A stretch of 5,144 bases of DNA from Thermaceae bacterium (GTDB lineage: Bacteria > Deinococcota > Deinococci > Deinococcales > Marinithermaceae), in NCBI GenBank assembly GCA_026989475.1, contig JALSJG010000048.1, forward strand, positions 1-5,144, given 5' to 3'. Made by a program: the position numbers and the translations under genes. Below are positions 1 to 5,018 of this stretch, piece by piece; positions within the stretch are counted from its first letter, which is position 1; every line of letters begins with the position of its first letter. The notes beneath the pieces are model-generated. The model saw only the letters and a list, made by a program, of their open reading frames with translations. It made no database searches and was not told where the DNA came from.

Positions 1-843
1 CTCGCCCTCCTGGAAGCCGAACGTCCGAGGGCGGTTTTCGTGGACTCGATTCAGACGATCGAAGCGGAAGGTGCTCCGGGCTCACTGGTCGCGGTCCGGA
101 ACGCGACCCAGGCCCTCACCCGCCTGGCCAAGGGTACCGGCAGCGTGGTGGTGCTCGTGGGCCACGTCACCAAGGAGGGCACGGTGGCCGGCCCCAAGAC
201 GATCGAGCACGTGGTGGACGCGACCCTCTATCTCGAGACCGCCGGGCTCTTTCGGGTGCTGAGGAGTCAGAAGAATCGCTTCGGTCCGGTGGGGGAGGTG
301 GGGGTTTTCCGCATGGAGGAGCGGGGCCTCGTCGAGGTGCGAAACCCCTCCGAGGCCTTCCTCGCCGAGCGGCCGGTGGGCGTTCCGGGAAGCGTGGTGG
401 GGATCGCCCTCGCCGGGGAGCGGCCGATGCTGCTCGAGGTGCAGGCCCTCGCCGCCCGCTCGCCGTATGCCGCCCCCAAGCGGGTGGTCCAGGGCCTCGA
501 TCCCCGGCGGGTGGACGTGGCGCTCGCGGTGGTGGAGCGAAGGCTCGGGCTCCGCCTCGGCCAGCTCGACGTCTACGTCAACCTCGCCGGAGGAATGCGG
601 GTCGCCGATCCCGGGCTCGACCTCGCGGTGGTGCTCGCGGTGTATTCGGCGGTGGTGCAGCGGCCGCTCCCTGAGGACCTCGCGGTGGTAGGGGAGGTGG
701 GGCTCGCCGGCGAGATCCGGAGCGTTCCCGCCCTGGAGCGGCGACTTTCCGAGGCAGAACGGGCCGGCTTTCCCCGGGTGCTCGCCCCGGGGCGGGTTAA
801 AAGCATTGAGCAAGCGGTAGAAAGCGCACGGTTTAACGGTTAG
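1..843 (+). CDS. radA: DNA repair protein RadA (Sms), 5'-truncated by window edge
   Basis: RadA is a RecA-like ATPase and branch-migration helicase in recombinational repair, acting on DNA in the cytoplasm. The frame is open from base 1, so 280 residues are visible; full-length RadA is usually about 420-460, so the zinc finger and Walker A motif lie upstream, outside the window. Directly visible are a Walker B strand AVFVDSIQT (Asp at visible residue 15) and the RadA-specific KNRFG motif at visible residues 91-95 (bases 271-285). From about residue 140 to the end there is a Lon-like C-terminal domain (RVDVALAVVERRLGL, then VYVNLAGGMRVADPGLDLAV). The Lon catalytic Ser motif is replaced by DPGLD, as expected for the non-proteolytic RadA version. 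The GTG at base 40 is an internal Val codon, not a start. The stop TAG is followed in frame by a second stop (TGA, 847-849), and the next gene starts 9 bases after the first stop, so the two are probably co-transcribed. Identification is very secure. Confidence 0.96.
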   Translation, partial: LALLEAERPRAVFVDSIQTIEAEGAPGSLVAVRNATQALTRLAKGTGSVVVLVGHVTKEGTVAGPKTIEHVVDATLYLETAGLFRVLRSQKNRFGPVGEVGVFRMEERGLVEVRNPSEAFLAERPVGVPGSVVGIALAGERPMLLEVQALAARSPYAAPKRVVQGLDPRRVDVALAVVERRLGLRLGQLDVYVNLAGGMRVADPGLDLAVVLAVYSAVVQRPLPEDLAVVGEVGLAGEIRSVPALERRLSEAERAGFPRVLAPGRVKSIEQAVESARFNG

Positions 844-852
844 GCTTGAACC

Positions 853-1833
853 ATGCGGACCGCGGTTCAGGCGGCGACCCTCGCCGGGTTCGGCTATCTG
901 GGTTACCGCCTGGGCCTTTGGCTTCTCGCCGAATACCAGGTTTCGCCGCTCAACGTCCTCTACCTCACCCTAGTAGGGCTGCTCACCGCGATCTTGGTGG
1001 GTCCGAGGCTCGCCTACCTGGTCGAGCGCGCGGTCCACGCCTGGCGGCGAATCCCCCCGGAGCTCCCCCTTGCGGTCGCCACCGGCAGTCTGATCGCCCT
1101 GATCGCAGCGGTGTTGCTTACCACCTTGCTCGCCCAGGTCCCGGGTTTTCGCTGGTACCACTCCCTCTTTCTAGCCCTGGTTTTGATTGCGGTCTTCTCC
1201 GCGGTGGCGGTGGCCAACCGGCACCTTTTTCGCCGGGCGGTGGCGGAAAGCGGCCCCCAGGGCGGGAAGCTCCTCGATACCTCGGTGCTGATCGACGGCC
1301 GGGTGGCCGAGGTGATGGAGCTCGGCTTCCTCGAGGGACCGGTTTTTGTACCGGACTTTGTTCTGAAAGAGCTGCAGGGTCTCGCCGATAGCGGCGATCC
1401 CCTTTCCCGGGCCAAGGGGCGGCGGGGGCTTGAGACCTTGGCGCGGCTCGGTGAGCTCGGGGTGCGGGTCCTCGACACCGGCCTTTCCGGGGAGGTGGAC
1501 GACGCGCTCTTAAAGCTCGCCCGCGCCCGGGGCATGGCGATCGTCTCCAACGACTCCGCGCTCCTTTCCCTGGCCAAGGTCTACGGGGTCCCTGGGCTTT
1601 CGATCCACGCCCTGGCCCACGCGCTCAAGGCCCCCTACCAGCCGGGGCAGGCGATCCGGGTCAAGATCCAAAAGCCCGGCAAGGAGCCGGGCCAGGGGGT
1701 CGGCTACCTCGAGGACGGCACCATGGTGGTGGTCGAGCGGGCCGCCGACGACCGCGGCGAGTGGGTCGAGGCGGTGGTCACCCAGGTGATCCAGACCCAG
1801 CTCGGGAAGATGGTCTTCGCCCGCAAGCGCTAG
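853..1833 (+). CDS. Membrane-anchored PIN-TRAM domain protein (YacL-like putative nuclease)
   Basis: This 326-residue protein has four predicted membrane helices (about residues 7-28, 35-57, 73-97 and 103-124). A PIN domain follows at about 138-260: KLLDTSVLIDGR carries Asp142, LKELQGLADSGD carries Glu173, GEVDDALLKLA carries Asp216/217 and IVSNDSALL carries Asp234. These are the acidic metal-binding positions of PIN nucleases. A C-terminal TRAM-like beta domain runs from about 262 to 326 (starting PYQPGQAIRVKI) and probably binds RNA. The order TM4-PIN-TRAM matches the Bacillus YacL family, whose cellular substrate I do not know; RNA cleavage at the membrane is inferred from the domains. The ATG at 853 is the first usable start, because stops at 841 (radA's TAG) and 847 lie in the same frame. 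There is no clear Shine-Dalgarno sequence, so translation may depend on re-initiation after radA. radA next to yacL is a known gene order, and here it continues into sucC instead of ispD. Confidence 0.9.
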   Translation: MRTAVQAATLAGFGYLGYRLGLWLLAEYQVSPLNVLYLTLVGLLTAILVGPRLAYLVERAVHAWRRIPPELPLAVATGSLIALIAAVLLTTLLAQVPGFRWYHSLFLALVLIAVFSAVAVANRHLFRRAVAESGPQGGKLLDTSVLIDGRVAEVMELGFLEGPVFVPDFVLKELQGLADSGDPLSRAKGRRGLETLARLGELGVRVLDTGLSGEVDDALLKLARARGMAIVSNDSALLSLAKVYGVPGLSIHALAHALKAPYQPGQAIRVKIQKPGKEPGQGVGYLEDGTMVVVERAADDRGEWVEAVVTQVIQTQLGKMVFARKR

Positions 1834-1849
1834 GGGCATTGGGCCCCTA
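1831..1849. promoter_or_regulatory. 7-bp inverted repeat at the PIN-TRAM stop codon, upstream of sucC
   Basis: TAGGGGC (1831-1837) and GCCCCTA (1843-1849) are perfect inverted repeats separated by ATTGG. The left arm begins with the TAG stop codon of the PIN-TRAM gene. As RNA it would form a short, very stable hairpin that could end or attenuate read-through, but no U-tract follows (the next bases are CCCGGGCGG). As DNA it is a 19-bp dyad lying about 9-28 bp upstream of the TATAAT box, over the expected -35 region, where a dimeric regulator could bind. The repeat is seen directly; either function is inference. Confidence 0.5.
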
Positions 1850-1858
1850 CCCGGGCGG

Positions 1859-1864
1859 TATAAT
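1859..1864 (+). promoter_or_regulatory. Putative sigma-70/SigA -10 box for sucCD
   Basis: A perfect TATAAT hexamer stands in otherwise GC-rich DNA just after the PIN-TRAM stop codon. Transcription would start near 1871 and leave a leader of roughly 20 bases before the sucC start. No good TTGACA match exists at 16-18 bp spacing; the nearest is TTGGGC at 1839-1844, only 14 bp away. There is no TGN extension. The site is therefore supported by the -10 match and its position alone, and a weak or activator-dependent -35 is possible. Confidence 0.6.
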
Positions 1865-1876
1865 CCGCTGCGGCAA

Positions 1877-1885
1877 AAGGAGGTG
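1877..1885 (+). promoter_or_regulatory. Strong Shine-Dalgarno sequence deciding the TTG start of sucC
   Basis: AAGGAGGTG is complementary to the 16S rRNA 3' tail over nine bases and ends 4 bases before TTG at 1890. The open frame extends upstream to an ATG at 1761, but that start lies inside the PIN-TRAM gene and would add 43 residues unlike the SucC family. The ribosome binding site and the protein N-terminus (KLHEYQAKEIL directly after the start) both select the TTG. Confidence 0.9.
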
Positions 1886-1889
1886 GGCG

Positions 1890-3026
1890 TTGAAGCTCCA
1901 CGAGTATCAAGCCAAGGAGATCCTCGCGAAATACGGGATCCCGGTTCCCCCGGGCAAGGTGGCCTTCACCCCGGAGGAGGCCCGTGAGATCGCCCGCCAG
2001 ATCGGCAAGCGGGTGGTGATCAAGGCCCAGGTCCACGTCGGGGGCCGGGGCAAGGCGGGGGGCGTCAAGCTGGCGGACACCCCCGCCGAGGCCGAGGAGG
2101 TCGCGAAGAAGATCCTCGGCATGAACATCAAGGGTCTCACGGTCAAAAAGGTCCTGGTGGCCGAGGCTGCCGAGATCGCCAAGGAGTACTACGCCGGGTT
2201 GATCCTCGACCGCTCCTCGCAGCGGGTGGTGATGATGGTGAGCCGCGAGGGGGGCGTGGACATCGAGGAGGTAGCCCGGAAAAACCCCGAGGCGATCGTC
2301 AAGTACCCGATCGACCCCGATAAGGGCCTCCGCCCCTTTGAAGCGCGGCAGATCGTATTGGACGCGGGGCTTACTGGTAACCTCAACAAGCTCGCCGACG
2401 TGCTGGTCAAGCTCTACCAGGCCTACGTCGGGGTGGACGCTTTCCTCGCCGAGATCAACCCCCTCGTGGTCACCGAAAGCGGCGAGATCATCGCGGTCGA
2501 CGCGAAGATCGACCTTGACGACAACGCGCTTTTCCGCCACCCCGACCTCGCCAAGCTCCGCGAGGTGGAGGCCGAGCACCCCCTCGAGATCGAGGCCCAG
2601 AACTACGGCTTCGCCTACGTCAAGCTAAGCGGCAACATCGGCATTTTGGGGAATGGCGCTGGGCTCGTGATGTACACCCTCGACCTCGTGAACCGGGTCG
2701 GCGGCAAGCCGGCGAACTTCCTCGATATCGGGGGCGGGGCTAAGGCCGAAGTGGTCTATAACGCCCTCAAGCTCCTATCCAAGGACCCCGACGTCAAAGG
2801 GATCTTTATCAACATCTTCGGCGGCATCACCCGCGCCGACGAGGTGGCGAAGGGCGTGATCCAGGCCCTCGAGGAAGGGATCGTTAAGGTTCCCGTGGTG
2901 ATGCGGGTGGCCGGTACCGCGGAGGAAGAGGCGAAGAAGCTCCTCGAGGGCAAGCCGGTCTACATATACCCGACCTCGATCGAGGCCGCGAAGGCGATCG
3001 TCGCCATGGTGGAGGGCAAGAAATGA
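1890..3026 (+). CDS. sucC: Succinyl-CoA synthetase (ADP/GDP-forming) beta subunit
   Basis: SucC is the nucleotide-binding subunit of the cytoplasmic TCA-cycle enzyme that converts succinyl-CoA, phosphate and NDP to succinate, CoA and NTP. The 378-residue product starts at TTG and opens with the family signature KLHEYQAKEILAKYG. The ATP-grasp fold covers about residues 1-230, with the glycine-rich nucleotide loop VHVGGRGKAGGVK at about 48-60. FLAEINPLVV and AVDAKIDLDDNA supply Asn190 and Asp204, which match the spacing of the E. coli Mg-nucleotide ligands Asn199 and Asp213. The C-terminal ligase domain (about 240-378) shows GNGAGLVMYTLD, FLDIGGGA and INIFGGITR, the power-helix and phosphohistidine-contact region. 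Its length matches what I remember for Thermus SucC. Whether it prefers ATP or GTP cannot be told here. The stop overlaps the sucD start by ATGA, so equal subunit synthesis by translational coupling is likely. No active-site residue is missing. Confidence 0.97.
   Translation: MKLHEYQAKEILAKYGIPVPPGKVAFTPEEAREIARQIGKRVVIKAQVHVGGRGKAGGVKLADTPAEAEEVAKKILGMNIKGLTVKKVLVAEAAEIAKEYYAGLILDRSSQRVVMMVSREGGVDIEEVARKNPEAIVKYPIDPDKGLRPFEARQIVLDAGLTGNLNKLADVLVKLYQAYVGVDAFLAEINPLVVTESGEIIAVDAKIDLDDNALFRHPDLAKLREVEAEHPLEIEAQNYGFAYVKLSGNIGILGNGAGLVMYTLDLVNRVGGKPANFLDIGGGAKAEVVYNALKLLSKDPDVKGIFINIFGGITRADEVAKGVIQALEEGIVKVPVVMRVAGTAEEEAKKLLEGKPVYIYPTSIEAAKAIVAMVEGKK
3011..3016 (+). promoter_or_regulatory. Shine-Dalgarno sequence of sucD inside the sucC 3' end
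   Basis: GGAGGG lies 6 bases before the sucD ATG at 3023 and is read as part of the last sucC codons. It supports this start together with the ATGA stop/start overlap. Confidence 0.75.
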
Positions 3027-3889
3027 TCCTGATCGACCGAAACACCCGCGTCCTGGTGCAGGGCATCACCGGCCGCGAGGGCTCCTTCCATACCCGCCAG
3101 ATGCTTGACTACGGCACCAAGGTGGTGGCCGGCGTCACCCCGGGCAAGGGCGGCCAGGAGGTCCACGGGGTGCCGGTCTATAACTCGGTGAAGGAGGCCC
3201 TCAAAGAGCACGAGATCGACGCCTCGATCATCTTCGTGCCCGCCTTCGCCGCCGCCGACGCCGCGCTCGAGGCCGCCCACGCGGGGATCCCCTTGGTGGT
3301 GCTCATTACCGAGGGAATCCCCACCCTGGACATGGTCCAGGCGGTGAAGGAGATCAAGGACCTTGGCGTCCGCCTAATCGGCGGGAACTGCCCCGGGCTG
3401 ATCTCGGCGGAGGAGTCGAAGATCGGCATCATGCCCGGCCATGTCTTCAAGCGGGGCAAGGTGGGGATCATCAGCCGCTCGGGCACCCTCACCTACGAGG
3501 CCGCCGCCGCCCTCTCGAACGCCGGGCTCGGCACCACCACCACGGTGGGGATCGGCGGCGACCCCATCATCGGCACTACTTTCAAGGACCTCCTGCCGCT
3601 TTTCAACGAGGACCCCGAGACCGAGGCGGTGGTGGTGATCGGCGAGATCGGCGGCTCCGACGAGGAGGAGGCTGCAGCCTGGATCAAGGAACACATGAAG
3701 AAGCCGGTGGTCGCCTTTATCTCCGGCCGCAGCGCTCCCAAGGGCAAGCGCATGGGCCACGCCGGCGCCATTATCATGGGGGACGTGGGCACCCCCGAGT
3801 CCAAGGTCAAGGCTTTCCAGGAGGCCGGCGTGCCGATTGCCGAGACCATCGACGAGATCGTGGAGCTGGTGAAAGAAGCGCTCGGTTAG
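3023..3889 (+). CDS. sucD: Succinyl-CoA synthetase alpha subunit
   Basis: SucD binds CoA and carries the phosphohistidine that passes phosphate between succinyl phosphate and the nucleotide site on SucC. The 288-residue product begins MILIDRNTRVLVQG. It has a CoA-binding Rossmann domain (about 1-125) with GITGREGSFHTRQ at 14-26, VAGVTPGKGG at 35-44 and GNCPG at 121-125. The ligase domain (about 130-288) has SRSGTLTYEAA at 151-161, GIGGDPIIG at 176-184 and the active-site loop KRMGHAGAIIMGD. His246 falls at the same number as the E. coli catalytic His246. Its length matches what I remember for Thermus SucD. The ATG overlaps the sucC stop by 4 bases and has its own Shine-Dalgarno sequence. A strong terminator follows 11 bases after the stop, so sucD ends a two-gene operon. 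No oddities were seen. Confidence 0.97.
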   Translation: MILIDRNTRVLVQGITGREGSFHTRQMLDYGTKVVAGVTPGKGGQEVHGVPVYNSVKEALKEHEIDASIIFVPAFAAADAALEAAHAGIPLVVLITEGIPTLDMVQAVKEIKDLGVRLIGGNCPGLISAEESKIGIMPGHVFKRGKVGIISRSGTLTYEAAAALSNAGLGTTTTVGIGGDPIIGTTFKDLLPLFNEDPETEAVVVIGEIGGSDEEEAAAWIKEHMKKPVVAFISGRSAPKGKRMGHAGAIIMGDVGTPESKVKAFQEAGVPIAETIDEIVELVKEALG

Positions 3890-3900
3890 TCCAGGCAGGG

Positions 3901-3932
3901 AAAACGGGGGCGGCCGAGGCCGCCCCCGTTTT
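3901..3932. terminator. Bidirectional intrinsic terminator between sucD and the M48 gene
   Basis: A perfect inverted repeat pairs AAAACGGGGGCGGC (3901-3914) with its complement at 3919-3932 around a CGAG tetraloop. The GC-rich core is flanked by A4 on the left and T4 on the right, followed by ACTTTT on the plus strand. It therefore yields a U-rich tail in both directions and fits the convergent genes: 11 bases after the sucD stop and at the very end of the M48 gene. The right foot of the stem overlaps the M48 stop codon (3931-3933 on the minus strand). Confidence 0.93.
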
Positions 3933-4946
3933 ACTTTTCCTCGAGCACTCGTTTGAGCGCCTGGTAGCGGTGTTTGATCGAGGGGTGGTCGTAGAGGAGC
4001 GCCTCGATCCAAGCGGGCGGGTCGGGATCTTCGAAGTTTTGCTGGGAAAGTACCAAAAAGCTCCGCTCGAAGGCATCGAGGTCGGGGACCAGCCGGATCG
4101 CGAAGCGGTCGGCGGCGTATTCCTGGGTCCGTACCAGGTGGTTCATCGCGAGCCGGCCCAGGACGAAGGCGAGCTGGGCGCCCAGATAGAAAAGGGGGAA
4201 GCGAAGAAGCGACGGCGTGCCCACCAGGACGTAGCCCGCGAGCAGCGCAAGGTAGTGCAAGGCCGCGAAGGCGAGGGGTCCCCGCTGGGTGTCCCGGTGC
4301 CGAACGTGCCTGAGCTCGTGGGCCACCACGAAGGAAAGCGCCTTCGGATCGAGCGCTTCGAGCAAGGTATCGGTGCAGACCACCTCGTAGCCGCCGACCT
4401 TAGCGATGACGGCGGCGTTCCCCCGGCTGGTCTTCTCTCCCGCGCGCAGGCGGTGGACGCCCCGGAACGGGACCCCGGCGCGCTCGAAAAGCGTCCGGAT
4501 GCGGGCGGCGAGGGCTTCGTCCTCCAGCGGCTCGGCCCTGAACTCAAGGCGCAGAAGAAGGGGCTGGGGGGCGTAGAGCAGCCCGGCAAAGGCGGCGACC
4601 AAGGCAAGGAAGATTCCCGGCGCCGCCCCGGGCCAGGCCCGCATCACCGCGTAGGCCCCGCCGAAGAGCAGCGTCATCAGGGCGACCTGGACCGCGCCCT
4701 GCTTCAGCTGATCGAGCAGCCAGCCGGAGAAGGGCTGGCGGTTCGTGCCCAGCCGGAGCTCCACCCACCGGGAGAAGGAGTCCAGGGGGAGGTTGAAGAG
4801 CGTCAGTCCGAGGAAGAAGGCCAGGGCATAAAGCCAGGGTTTCCCCCGACGCGCTCGGCGAGCTTCGGGCCGAGCGGGGTGAGTATCCAGAGCACGACAT
4901 AGAGCGCTACGAAGGCGAGCTGGAGCCCCATTCCAAGGGACCGCAT
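3931..4946 (-). CDS. M48 family membrane zinc metallopeptidase (Ste24/HtpX-type), frame interrupted near 4843
   Basis: This is an integral membrane protease, probably for quality control or processing of membrane proteins; the substrate is unknown. A 47-codon frame starts at ATG 4946 (stop 4805-4803) and ends in FVALYVVLWILTPLGPKLAERVGG. The -1 frame then continues as KPWLYALAFFLGLTLFN into the catalytic part. Adding one G to the G5 run (C5 at 4843-4847 on the plus strand) gives one 338-residue protein. In that numbering, helices lie at about 8-25, 38-55, 87-105, 107-126, 226-243 and 250-267. The zinc motif HELRH is at 210-214 (bases 4306-4320), the third ligand is probably Glu276 in TQEYAADRFAI, and KTSRGNAAVI and DHPSIKHRYQAL are further family blocks. 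The segment around RWVELRLGTNRQPFSGWL resembles the M48 N-terminal domain, so the part upstream of the in-frame GTG at 4764 belongs to the protein. That GTG has no Shine-Dalgarno sequence. ATG 4931 is an alternative start. It is either a pseudogene, a sequence error or a recoded gene. Confidence 0.85.
4839..4847 (-). other. Frameshift point in the M48 gene: G5 run overlapping slippery heptamer GGGAAAC
   Basis: On the minus strand the upstream frame reads GTC GGG GGA AAC, while the downstream frame needs GGG AAA CCC TGG. G GGA AAC is an X XXY YYZ -1 slippery heptamer in the correct phase (4845 down to 4839). A -1 slip here would give VGGN-PWLY; one extra G in the run would give VGGK-PWLY. Both restore the full-length protein. 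The frame change is seen directly; its cause is not. Confidence 0.75.
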
Positions 4947-4952
4947 CCGGGT

Positions 4953-5018
4953 CTACCAGCGGGCTTTCTTAAGGCCTTCCTCGCCAAGCTTCTCGTTGAT
5001 CCGTTTGAGAAAGTCCAT
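4953..5018 (-). CDS. Candidate 21-residue micro-ORF between the S9 and M48 peptidase genes
   Basis: I do not recognise this ORF. It starts at an ATG that shares one base with the S9 peptidase stop (TGATG) and ends in TAG, 6 bases before the M48 ATG. The peptide opens MDFLKRINEKLG and ends KKARW, and is highly charged and helix-prone. A weak GGGGTG lies just upstream of its ATG. It is in the same frame as the M48 start, so it could be a small coupled protein, a leader that hands ribosomes to the M48 gene, or an N-terminal extension of M48 cut off by the TAG. Its placement fills an otherwise 71-base gap exactly, but the ORF is short enough to be chance. Confidence 0.4.
   Translation of the reverse strand: MDFLKRINEKLGEEGLKKARW

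Noticed and set aside
82..813. 243-codon open frame on the minus strand across radA
   Set aside because: It is a shadow of radA in GC-rich DNA. The protein is rich in His, Pro and Arg, shows no domain, and the opposite strand carries clear RadA motifs.
806..837. Possible promoter TTGAGC ... TTTAAC at the end of radA for the PIN-TRAM gene
   Set aside because: The spacing is about 20 bp and the -10 match is poor. Alternative spacing gives no better hexamer, so co-transcription with radA is simpler.
846..1391. 181-codon plus-strand frame starting just before the PIN-TRAM gene
   Set aside because: It overlaps the clear membrane PIN gene in another frame, is Pro/Arg/Gly-rich and has no recognisable domain.
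1830..2579. 249-codon open frame on the minus strand across sucC
   Set aside because: Its His/Asp/Leu-rich composition, including an HHHHH run, is typical of an antisense shadow, and sucC is certain on the plus strand.
3374..4012. 212-codon minus-strand frame across sucD and the terminator
   Set aside because: It runs through a strong terminator and two well-identified genes and has low-complexity antisense composition.
3931..4764. M48 gene read as a complete 277-residue protein from GTG 4764
   Set aside because: There is no Shine-Dalgarno sequence before the GTG, and coding sequence with a membrane helix and family-like residues continues upstream in the same frame to the frameshift point.
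3970..4902. 310-codon plus-strand frame opposite the M48 gene
   Set aside because: It is a shadow: the minus strand encodes HELRH and other M48 blocks, and the plus-strand product is Gly/Glu/Arg-rich without any domain.
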